From: Chloroflexota bacterium | GTDB lineage: Bacteria > Chloroflexota > Anaerolineae > 4572-78 > J111 | DNA: 64,000 nt | Assembly: GCA_016860845.1 (NCBI GenBank) | Contig: BOKF01000043.1 | Span: forward strand, 1-64,000 | Reading direction: 5' to 3' | Part shown: one piece after another, positions 51,882 through 59,984 of the stretch | How the letters are laid out: every line of letters starts with the position of its first letter | Numbering within the stretch: position 1 is the stretch's first letter | Program-made: the position numbers and the translations under genes | Notes under the pieces: generated by a model | Told to the model about the DNA's origin: nothing | Seen by the model: only the letters and a program-made list of their open reading frames with translations | The model's database searches: none

Positions 51882-53410
51882 AATGCCCCATCCTGTATCC
51901 CGGCCATTAGGAGACCTACCTGCTCTTTGTTGGTTTCATTTACATCAAAAATCCCCATAATCTGACCCTTGAATATAACGGCGACGCGATCAGAAACATT
52001 AAATATTTCGTCCAGGTCTTCAGAAATGAGTAAGATACCAACGTTGTTTCTTCTTAGCTCGACCAGTCGCCGGTATACGAATTCCATCGCACCCACATCC
52101 AGTCCCCGTGTGGGTGAACTGGCAATAATACATTGGGGCTTCTGAGAAAGCTCGCGGGCCAGGATTATCTTTTGCAGATTACCGCCTGAAAGGGTTTTTG
52201 TTATCTGGCCTGGCGAGGAGGCGGCAATACTAAATTCACTAATCATTTGCCGGGCGAATTTATTTATTTTGCGGAAACTCAACAAAGATCCCGACCGAAA
52301 GGTATTGTTGCGATGAAGCCCCAAGATCATGTTTTCGCCAATATTAAAATCCATTAACAGGCCCTCATAGATTCTATCTGGCGGGATGCTGCCCAATCCT
52401 TCTCCAATTCTCTCTGCCGGGGTATGGGTAGTTACATTTTGCCCATTGAGCAGGATCTGGCCTTCAAGCGCCTCTCTTACGCCTATAATCACATCAAAAA
52501 GCTCTTTTTGACCATTACCGCCCACTCCCGCCAGGCCCAATATCTGGTTTCTTCTAACAGATAAATTAAATTTGTTCAGGGCTACTTGCCGGTTATCTTT
52601 TAGGGTCTTTACCCCTTCAAGTTGTAGAACGACCTCGCCAGGTTCTATCGCTTCTTTCTGAACGCGAAAATCAATATCCCTACCGACCATCAACCGGGCA
52701 AGTTCTGCTTTATTTGTGTCTGATGTGTTGAGGGTGGTGATCTTCTTCCCCTTGCGCAACACCGTGACCCGGTCTGAAATGCTCATTACCTCGTACAGCT
52801 TATGGGTAATGAGGATGATGGAGAGTCCATTAGTGGTCATTTCCTTGAGAATGGTAAACAACTTATCAGTTTCCTGGGGGGTTAGTACTGCCGTCGGTTC
52901 ATCCAATATTAGTAGATCCACCCCAACATACAAGGCTTTAAGTATTTCAACCCATTGTTGTTGACTGACCGAAAGTTCAGATATGCGAGCGTTCAAATTT
53001 AAGTCTACGTTGTACTTGTCGCAGATTGATTTGAGACGTTTGGTAGCCGTGAATAAGTCCAGTTTTATTCCTGAGGACTCGACGCCAACCACAATATTTT
53101 CAATAGCGGTCATAGGCGCAGCCAGCACAAAGTGTTGATGCACCATACCAACACCAATGTTGATAGCATCGTGAGGTGATGAGAGATGGACCAGCTCACC
53201 CTTAAAATACAAGTGGCCCGAATCCGGTTTGGAAGCACCGTAGATACATTTGGCCAAGGTTGACTTCCCTGCTCCGTTTTCACCTAAAAGACAATGAACC
53301 TCACCTTTTCTGACCTCAAAGGAGATATTGTCATTGGCCACCACATGGGGGAAAATTTTGGTTAAATTTTCCGTATTCAAAATCAAGGGGAATGTTTGCT
53401 GCTGAGCCAT
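51878..53410 (-). CDS. BMP-type ABC transporter ATPase with two nucleotide-binding domains, system 2
   Basis: The 510-residue protein has a first ABC domain with LLGENGAGKSTLAKCIYG, LSVSQQQWVEILKALY and LILDEPTAVLTPQ. The second has a degenerate P-loop (GVGGNGQKELFDVI), LSGGNLQKIILARELSQ and SSPTRGLDVG in place of a standard Walker B. The first signature has Ser-Gln instead of the usual Gly-Glu/Gln (LSVSQQQ), a small deviation. It powers the permeases at 50790 and 49853. AGGGAGG precedes ATG. A hairpin separates it from the binding-protein gene. Confidence 0.93.
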   Translation of the reverse strand: MAQQQTFPLILNTENLTKIFPHVVANDNISFEVRKGEVHCLLGENGAGKSTLAKCIYGASKPDSGHLYFKGELVHLSSPHDAINIGVGMVHQHFVLAAPMTAIENIVVGVESSGIKLDLFTATKRLKSICDKYNVDLNLNARISELSVSQQQWVEILKALYVGVDLLILDEPTAVLTPQETDKLFTILKEMTTNGLSIILITHKLYEVMSISDRVTVLRKGKKITTLNTSDTNKAELARLMVGRDIDFRVQKEAIEPGEVVLQLEGVKTLKDNRQVALNKFNLSVRRNQILGLAGVGGNGQKELFDVIIGVREALEGQILLNGQNVTTHTPAERIGEGLGSIPPDRIYEGLLMDFNIGENMILGLHRNNTFRSGSLLSFRKINKFARQMISEFSIAASSPGQITKTLSGGNLQKIILARELSQKPQCIIASSPTRGLDVGAMEFVYRRLVELRRNNVGILLISEDLDEIFNVSDRVAVIFKGQIMGIFDVNETNKEQVGLLMAGIQDGAL

Positions 53411-53437
53411 CCAAACCTCCCTCTATCACTCATGCTT

Positions 53438-53486
53438 AATTGGACGCCCGAAGTCGCTCAAGTTAGGGGAAGACGGGCGTCCAGTT
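53438..53486 (-). promoter_or_regulatory. 13-bp intergenic hairpin between binding-protein and ATPase genes, system 2
   Basis: AATTGGACGCCCG (53438-53450) pairs with 53474-53486 with a single wobble; the loop is 23 nt. On the minus strand it follows the binding-protein stop by 27 nt and precedes the ATPase start by 28 nt. No T-run follows. It is the fourth example of such a hairpin in this window. Confidence 0.7.
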
Positions 53487-53513
53487 ATCTGGCTTGCCGT
53501 ATTTTTTACGAAC

Positions 53514-54596
53514 TTAATCCGATTCCACCGGAGCTGGATTAAAAGGCACCTTAAGTTTGCCATTTATAATGTCCTGTCTGGCCTTACTTACCGCATCTTT
53601 CACTTCTTGGGGCAACTCGGAGTCAAAGTTGTGATAAGGTGCAATATCACATCCTCCTTCAGCCATACTATATACAATCTCTTTCATCGGGGCATCATAT
53701 GGTGTGCCGTTAACCTGATGTTCCCACCAGGCATCAATCAAATGGTGAATTACTGGGTCCCAACGAGCCAGGGTGCTGGAAACAACCACCTCTGGGGCAA
53801 GGGAGTTCTGATCCACATAGTGACCAAATGCCAGTGCGCCTTTTTCCTGAGCAGCCTCAAAGGGGCCAAATCGTTCGGCAAATATGATATCCGCACCTGC
53901 TGCGATTTGGGCCAAGGCAGATTCCTTGGCCTTGGGTGGGTCGAACCAACTCTCGATGTAGGTCATTTTTACCTTGACCTTGGGATTGACCGACTGGGCG
54001 CCGGCAATATACCCGTTTAGCGGCAGATTGACATTATCAAAAGGAAAGCCCGCCACAACGCCAATGGTATCAGCCTTGGTGGTCATCCCGGCAATCATGC
54101 CCAGCAAGTAAGCCGCCTCATGCACATACATTTGCACCCAGTACATATTGCCCCCGCGCGGTTCAAAGCCGGAACCCGAGGCGGCGATAAGCAGTTCAGG
54201 AAATCCCTGGCGCAGCGCGTCGGCGGAGTCCGGATAAACCCCGTGGTGCCACAAAATGCCGTATTCGCCAGTGTTAGCAAATTCGCGCATTACCCGCTCG
54301 CCATCTGGACTGGCAATGCTTTCGGCAAATTTATAGCTTATGTTGAGGCCATGGGGTTTTTCCGCAATTACCCGTTCCAGGGATTGGATCATGGCTGTGT
54401 TCCACGGTTCCTCCAGGGTAGACTGGTTCATCAGTGCAATTTTTAGTTCGGTGGGTGTATTTTGTGTTTTTTCCTGGACGACTGCTTCGCCGCCTTTATC
54501 TCCTGCTGGCTGCGGTGTTGTACCCCCACATGCGCCGGTCAAAACTGATACTATCAGTAATGGAACGATAATATGAAACCACTTTTTGTTAAACAT
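53514..54596 (-). CDS. BMP-family nucleoside/purine-binding lipoprotein, system 2
   Basis: The 360-residue protein has a lipoprotein signal (MFNKKWFHIIVPLLIVSVLT then GAC, Cys 23) and a short polar linker. The BMP domain contains LKIALMNQSTLEEPWNTAMI, MREFANTGEYGILWHHGVYP, MIAGMTTKADTIGVVAG and ADIIFAERFGPFEAAQEKG. It resembles the system 1 protein at 36207 only in fold, so it probably binds a different compound. The 166-bp gap upstream separates it from the amidohydrolase gene and may hold a promoter. AAAGGGG precedes ATG. Confidence 0.9.
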   Translation of the reverse strand: MFNKKWFHIIVPLLIVSVLTGACGGTTPQPAGDKGGEAVVQEKTQNTPTELKIALMNQSTLEEPWNTAMIQSLERVIAEKPHGLNISYKFAESIASPDGERVMREFANTGEYGILWHHGVYPDSADALRQGFPELLIAASGSGFEPRGGNMYWVQMYVHEAAYLLGMIAGMTTKADTIGVVAGFPFDNVNLPLNGYIAGAQSVNPKVKVKMTYIESWFDPPKAKESALAQIAAGADIIFAERFGPFEAAQEKGALAFGHYVDQNSLAPEVVVSSTLARWDPVIHHLIDAWWEHQVNGTPYDAPMKEIVYSMAEGGCDIAPYHNFDSELPQEVKDAVSKARQDIINGKLKVPFNPAPVESD

Positions 54597-54762
54597 GGTT
54601 GAGATTCCCCTTTCATTTACATGTTACAAAGATTGTAGAGTACACTTTTCTCAAAACTACCTTGTCTCAATTTATGTTATTATTTACCTCCCTCTCCCCT
54701 TCTTTTTTCCAAAGCTTCGTTCTTCAGCTCAGCTTGCTACCAGCTCCATTGTTACCGAAAAA

Positions 54763-56190
54763 CTATTTTGCTATTGGGTCGTATGGGAACGACCGACGCC
54801 AAATAGGTGTAGTGAGAGAAATACCATAGCGTTTTTCGGTGCGCTGTACCAGCGCGGCGGCCGATTCGTTCTGACGTTTGACAAGTTGCGGCAAATTGAC
54901 CCCAACCAGTTGACCATCACGTACCCGAATTTGGCCATTCACAATTGATAGATCGACCTGACCGGAAGCACACAACACTTGAGCGGCCACTGGGTCGTGC
55001 AAACCACCGGCAAAGGGAAGTTTGTGCATATTAATTGCAATCAGGTCGGCGGCCATACCGGGGGCCAGCATCCCGATGTCGTCCCTTCGGAGCAGCCGGG
55101 CCGAGCCCAAAGTAGCCAGTTCCAGCGCCTGCGTCGGCGACATGGCGTCTGCTCCAAAGTGAATACGTTGCAGAAGTAAAGCATTGCGGGCTTCATTCAA
55201 TAGGTTCGACGAATTATTGGCCGCACTGCCGTCTACTCCCAACCCTACGGCCACACCTTTCTTTAACAATGACGGTACCCGACAGCAGCCGGCAGCTGTA
55301 TACATATTGGAGTTTGGGCAGTGAGCTACCGCAGTGCCGGTGCGGGCCATTAACTCTATTTCATCATCTGAAAGAACCACTGCATGAGCATACCAGATAT
55401 CATCCCCAACCCAACCCCAATCTTCGGCCACGTATACGGAGCTTTTGCCGTAAGTTTCCAGCATATATTTGGCATCATCGGGACACTCGGCCAAATGGGT
55501 GTGGCTGCAAACGCCGTATTTGCGAGCCAATTCAACGCTGTCGTGCATCAGGCGAGGACTCACCGAAAATGGGGAACAGGGCGCATTGGCAATACGCACC
55601 ATCGCGCGTGGATTCGAGTCGTGGTAAGTCTTGATCAGATACTCGGTGTCGGCTAAAATATCATCTTCATCCTCAACGATGTGATCTGGAGGCAGGCCCC
55701 CTTTACTTTCACCCACCGACATACTGCCTCGTGCCAGGTGAAAGCGTATGCCAATATCCTGAGCTGCTTTGATACCAGTGTCAAAGCGCATATCATTGAC
55801 CTTAATGTAACTATGATCGACGGTAGTGGTGCAGCCAGATAATAGTAACTCAGCGTGGTTTATCATCGACGCGATATATTGGTCTTCGTCGGTCACTTCG
55901 CTCATCAATAAATATAAAACCCGCAGCCAGCTAAATAAGGAAACATCTTGTAGTGGGGGGATATTGCGTAACAAGCTCTGGAACATATGGTGATGAGTGT
56001 TTATGAGGCCAGGCATTACCATATGTCCGGACAGGTCAATCCTCCTGTCGGCCACCGGCAGTTCAGTATCGGCGGCGCCAATCTGTTCAATACCATTATC
56101 TCTGATAAGTATCCAGGTATTTTTCAGAACGCGGCGTTCTTCATCAAAAGTAGCCAGTGTATCGATTTTTTCCAATAATAATGTAGACAT
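54763..56190 (-). CDS. 8-oxoguanine-deaminase-like (TRZ/ATZ-family) amidohydrolase, copy 1
   Basis: This 475-residue enzyme starts MSTLLLEKIDTLATFDEERR. Metal and catalytic residues are in LINTHHHMFQSLLRNIP (HxH), CSHTHLAECPDD (His), YAHAVVLSDDEIELM (His) and VGLGVDGSAANNSSNL (Asp). FGADAMSPTQALELATLGSA is a family landmark. Such enzymes deaminate oxidised purines, triazines or related rings; 8-oxoguanine, guanine or isocytosine-like substrates are all possible. It is paired with the Mo large subunit at 56228, and the pair is repeated at 58576-62306. GGAG precedes ATG. Confidence 0.9.
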   Translation of the reverse strand: MSTLLLEKIDTLATFDEERRVLKNTWILIRDNGIEQIGAADTELPVADRRIDLSGHMVMPGLINTHHHMFQSLLRNIPPLQDVSLFSWLRVLYLLMSEVTDEDQYIASMINHAELLLSGCTTTVDHSYIKVNDMRFDTGIKAAQDIGIRFHLARGSMSVGESKGGLPPDHIVEDEDDILADTEYLIKTYHDSNPRAMVRIANAPCSPFSVSPRLMHDSVELARKYGVCSHTHLAECPDDAKYMLETYGKSSVYVAEDWGWVGDDIWYAHAVVLSDDEIELMARTGTAVAHCPNSNMYTAAGCCRVPSLLKKGVAVGLGVDGSAANNSSNLLNEARNALLLQRIHFGADAMSPTQALELATLGSARLLRRDDIGMLAPGMAADLIAINMHKLPFAGGLHDPVAAQVLCASGQVDLSIVNGQIRVRDGQLVGVNLPQLVKRQNESAAALVQRTEKRYGISLTTPIWRRSFPYDPIAK

Positions 56191-56227
56191 TCCACCCGCT
56201 CCATTTTTTTAGTTTTTCCCGGATTTC

Positions 56228-58543
56228 CTATTTGGTGGGTTCCGAAGAGGTTTCAGACAACGCATCCAGAGCCTTAAGCACCTTCTCCGGCGTGATCGGT
56301 AATTCCTGAATTCGCACACCCACCGCATTGTAAATGGCGTTGGCAATGGCCGCCGATGGGCCAATAATGGGCGGTTCTCCAATTCCTTTGGCTCCAAACG
56401 GCCCTTTGACTTCCGGGATTTCCAGCGGTATTGCTTCAATGGGCGGCATATCCAGAAAAGTCGGCAGCCGATAATCCAGAAAATTGGGGTTTTGTACCCG
56501 TCCTTCTTTAATTAACAGTTCTTCCCACAGGGCAAAACTAATTCCCTGCAAACCGCCTCCCTCAATTTGACCAATCACACCCTGCGGGTTGATCACCTGC
56601 CCAACATCGTGAACCGCAGTTAGACGCTCTACGGTTACCCGGCCGGTTTCCCGATCAACGTTTACCTCAGCAACGTGCGTGCCAAAAACAAAGCTTGCTT
56701 TGGGTGGTTCGGGATAGCCCTCGCCGACCGGCTCAGGATACGATGGTGCGGCCATATAAGAGCCGTGCCCTATAATAGGCCCGCCTTTAACAAGGCGGCT
56801 GATACCGCCCAAGGCCTCAAACGACAAACCCTCCTTTGGCCTGTTATGTGCAAAAACCCGGCCTTGCCCGGTAGTCAAGCCATCTACCGGAACTTGCAAC
56901 TGCTCGGCGGCCAGAACCAACAATTGCTGTTTAACCTCTTTGGCCGCCAGCCGCAGGGCATTTCCAGTATTGAATAGGGACCGGCTGGCAATTGACCCCA
57001 GGTCATAAGGGGAGGAATCGGTATCTACGGCGGCCACTGCGACGGCGTTCAGCGGCAGGCCCAGCTCTTCCGCCACAATCTGGGCCAGACCCGTATGATT
57101 GCCTGTACCCAGGTCAGTGATGCCGGTCAAAATTGTAACTGTACCATCCTCATTCAGTTTAACTACCGCCGACGAGGACAGCAACCCCATGTCGCCAATA
57201 GTATTGGCCAAACCAATACCCCGATAGCTACCTTTTTCTCCCTCACCAGCTTCCCAATTGGAGGCCGCCAGCGCTGCTTGCATCGTCTGCCCAACCGACA
57301 CTGACCGCAACGCCTGCGTATTCAAAATAACCTCTCCGTCGGCGGCCAGATTCCGTTGCCGAAATTCCACTGGATCCAGCCCTAGCCGATGGGCCACCAT
57401 ATCCATTTGCGATTCTGTGGCAAAAGTCATTTGGGTCAGTCCATAGCCCCGCATACAGCCAAAATTGGGGTTATTGGTATACACACCGTAGCCGGTCACT
57501 TCCGCGTTGGGAATCGCGTACGGCCCCTGAGCAAATGTTACGGCCAGGCCCACTGTACCCAAAGTGTGGTCAGAATAACCGCCGCAGTCAGCCACCATTT
57601 TTACCTGTTTGGCCGTTATTCGACCATCGGCCTTTACCCCCAGTTGAATAGTGATGATATACGGTGGGCAAGGCCGGCCGGCAATATGCTCCTCTTCCCG
57701 CGTCAGCATTAGCCGCACCGGTCGTCTCGCCTTGCGGGCCAGCAGAGCCACTATTGGCTCGACCGATGCCTTCAATTTACCGCCAAAGCCGCCACCCAAC
57801 GCCGTGCCCACCACCCGCACTTTGGTTAGCGGCCAATCCAACGCCGCTGCTACCTCTACCTGGCATGGAAATATCTGTTGGGTGGCGGTCCACACGGTTA
57901 GCTTGCCATTAAAATCAAAGCCGGCTGTCGCCGCTCGCGGCTCAATGTAAGCCTGGTGCATGGCCTGGGTGCGGAAGGTGTCTACAAAAACATGGTCGGC
58001 CTCGGCAAAGCCTGCTTCCAGATCACCCAGGTTCAAGCGAGTGTACAGGCAGACATTACCGTATTTTATAGCCGGGTAATGGGCGCTGTAATTATCCAAA
58101 TTGGGATGCACAATAGGTGCATCCGGCTCCATAGCTGCCAGGGGATCGAACACCGCCGGCAGGTCTTCAAACTCTACCTCAATCAGGTTGATTGCCTGTT
58201 GAGCAATCTTTTCACTGTCGGCAGCCACTGCCGCAATCGCTTCGCCCCGATGCCGCACCTTATCTTTGGCAAAGACTAATTGGTCTTGCAGATAAACACC
58301 GAAGGGTTTGGCCGAAGCATCTTCGGCGGTAACAACAGCGTGGACGCCGGGCAGTACTTCAGCGCGGCTGGCGTCTAGTCGGACGATACGAGCGTGGGGT
58401 CGGCCGCTCCACAGCACTTTGGCGTAGAGCATCCCCGGCAGTTGCAAATCGGCACCGTACACGGCCCGGCCGGTCACTTTATCGGTTGCGTCCAGGCGGG
58501 TATGGTGATGTCCCACTACGGAAAAGTTGTGTTGTTTGTCCAT
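56228..58543 (-). CDS. Xanthine-dehydrogenase-family molybdenum-binding large subunit, copy 1
   Basis: This 771-residue protein has the CoxL/XdhA-type layout: HHHTRLDATDKVTGRAVYGA at the start, QAYIEPRAATAGFDFNG, the Mo-binding GTALGGGFGGKLKASVEPI (about residue 230), NFGCMRGYGLTQ (about 350) and the catalytic Glu in GAKGIGEPPI (about 725). It hydroxylates a ring carbon using water and passes electrons to separate 2Fe-2S and FAD subunits (62323 and 62778). It has about the same length and motifs as the copy at 59985. ATG 58543 is used; an earlier ATG overlaps the previous gene. Confidence 0.92.
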   Translation of the reverse strand: MDKQHNFSVVGHHHTRLDATDKVTGRAVYGADLQLPGMLYAKVLWSGRPHARIVRLDASRAEVLPGVHAVVTAEDASAKPFGVYLQDQLVFAKDKVRHRGEAIAAVAADSEKIAQQAINLIEVEFEDLPAVFDPLAAMEPDAPIVHPNLDNYSAHYPAIKYGNVCLYTRLNLGDLEAGFAEADHVFVDTFRTQAMHQAYIEPRAATAGFDFNGKLTVWTATQQIFPCQVEVAAALDWPLTKVRVVGTALGGGFGGKLKASVEPIVALLARKARRPVRLMLTREEEHIAGRPCPPYIITIQLGVKADGRITAKQVKMVADCGGYSDHTLGTVGLAVTFAQGPYAIPNAEVTGYGVYTNNPNFGCMRGYGLTQMTFATESQMDMVAHRLGLDPVEFRQRNLAADGEVILNTQALRSVSVGQTMQAALAASNWEAGEGEKGSYRGIGLANTIGDMGLLSSSAVVKLNEDGTVTILTGITDLGTGNHTGLAQIVAEELGLPLNAVAVAAVDTDSSPYDLGSIASRSLFNTGNALRLAAKEVKQQLLVLAAEQLQVPVDGLTTGQGRVFAHNRPKEGLSFEALGGISRLVKGGPIIGHGSYMAAPSYPEPVGEGYPEPPKASFVFGTHVAEVNVDRETGRVTVERLTAVHDVGQVINPQGVIGQIEGGGLQGISFALWEELLIKEGRVQNPNFLDYRLPTFLDMPPIEAIPLEIPEVKGPFGAKGIGEPPIIGPSAAIANAIYNAVGVRIQELPITPEKVLKALDALSETSSEPTK

Positions 58544-58575
58544 AATACTGTCCTGAAACAAAATTATCCGGCTCG

Positions 58576-59982
58576 CTACCAGGAGCGTTCTACAAAACTG
58601 CGGCCAAACCGTTTTTCGGTACGCTTTACCAGTTCAGCCGCCAGCCGATTCTGCTCGTTGATTAATGTCTCTACATCTGCAGTAAGTAATTGGCCGCCCT
58701 CAACCACCACCTGCCCATTGATGGCCGAAAAGCTCACCTGGGCAGGGGTACAGAATATAAGTGCCGCTACCGGGTCGTGCAGCGCCCCGGCGTAGCCAAG
58801 CTGATGCAGAGTAACCCCAATGAAATCGGCGGCCATGCCGGGTTGTAGTACACCGATGTCATCCCGTCGCAATAACTTTGAGCCTTGTAGTGTAGCCACT
58901 TCTAGGGCCTGGGTTGCTGTCATAGCGTCGGCGCCGTATTTGACCCGCTGCAATAGCATAGCCTGGCGCACTTCGGCCAGCATATGGGAGGAGTCGTTGC
59001 TGGCGCTGCCATCCACACCCAGCCCCACGATCATCCCCGCCTGTAGCATATCCCGCACCCGCGCTATTCCAGAGCCGAGGCGCATATTGGAACAGGGGCA
59101 GTGGGCCACTGCTGTGCCGGTATTAGCCATACGCTTGATTTCGCTATCGTTCAGATGGACTCCGTGAGCATACCAAACATCACCTCCAAGCCAGCCCAGG
59201 TCGGCGGCGTAATCAACCGGTCGCTTGCCATATATTTCCAGACAGAATACTTCCTCATCTTTGGTTTCGGCCAGATGTGTGTGCAGGCCAACGCCATATT
59301 TGCGGGCCATTTCTGCACTCTCGCGCATCAGTCGCTCACTGACCGAGAACGGTGAACAAGGCGCCAGCTCAATGCGCACCATCGCTCCCGGGTTAGGGTC
59401 GTGATAGGTTTGCACCAGACGCTGGCAGTCGGCCAGAATATCATCCTCATCCTCAACTATATCGTCTGGGGGAAGCCCGCCCTGCGATTGCCCAACAGAG
59501 AAACTGCCTCGTCCCAAATGGAAGCGTATCCCCATCTCCTGAGCGGCCCTGATTTCAGTGTCAAACGCGGTGTCGTTGACGGCCAGATAGAAGTGGTCTT
59601 CGGTGGTAGTACAACCAGATAAAACTAACTCGGCCAAAGCCAGCCGAGAGCTCGCATAGACCATTTCATCCGTCAGGCTACCCATCAGCAGGTATAAATC
59701 CTTAAGCCAGGGAAACAGAGATACATTTTGGAGTACTGGAACACTACGCAGCATTGTTTGAAAAAAGTGGTGGTGCGTATTCACTAGCCCTGGCAGGACA
59801 ATATGTCCCACCGCATCCAGCACTTTATCGGCCTCCGGGGTTACTTCGCCAGCATCACCAATCGCGGCAATCATGTTGTTTTGCACCAGGAGCCAGCCGT
59901 TCTGAATGACGCGGCGCTGGTCGTCCATTGTCACCAACCAGTCTATATTCTTTACCAGCAACGATGGTATGGGTTCAGGCAT
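58576..59982 (-). CDS. 8-oxoguanine-deaminase-like (TRZ/ATZ-family) amidohydrolase, copy 2
   Basis: The 468-residue enzyme mirrors the one at 54763. HxH is in LVNTHHHFFQTMLRSVP; His in GLHTHLAETKDEE; His in YAHGVHLNDSEIKRM; Asp in VGLGVDGSASNDSSHM. MPEPIPSLLVKNIDWLVTMD is taken as the start; the ORF is open 32 codons upstream into the preceding gene. It begins 2 bp after the Mo large-subunit stop, so both are translated together. The two copies are clearly paralogs but differ throughout, so they were probably duplicated long ago and may act on different oxidised purines. Confidence 0.9.
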   Translation of the reverse strand: MPEPIPSLLVKNIDWLVTMDDQRRVIQNGWLLVQNNMIAAIGDAGEVTPEADKVLDAVGHIVLPGLVNTHHHFFQTMLRSVPVLQNVSLFPWLKDLYLLMGSLTDEMVYASSRLALAELVLSGCTTTEDHFYLAVNDTAFDTEIRAAQEMGIRFHLGRGSFSVGQSQGGLPPDDIVEDEDDILADCQRLVQTYHDPNPGAMVRIELAPCSPFSVSERLMRESAEMARKYGVGLHTHLAETKDEEVFCLEIYGKRPVDYAADLGWLGGDVWYAHGVHLNDSEIKRMANTGTAVAHCPCSNMRLGSGIARVRDMLQAGMIVGLGVDGSASNDSSHMLAEVRQAMLLQRVKYGADAMTATQALEVATLQGSKLLRRDDIGVLQPGMAADFIGVTLHQLGYAGALHDPVAALIFCTPAQVSFSAINGQVVVEGGQLLTADVETLINEQNRLAAELVKRTEKRFGRSFVERSW

Positions 59983-59984
59983 TA

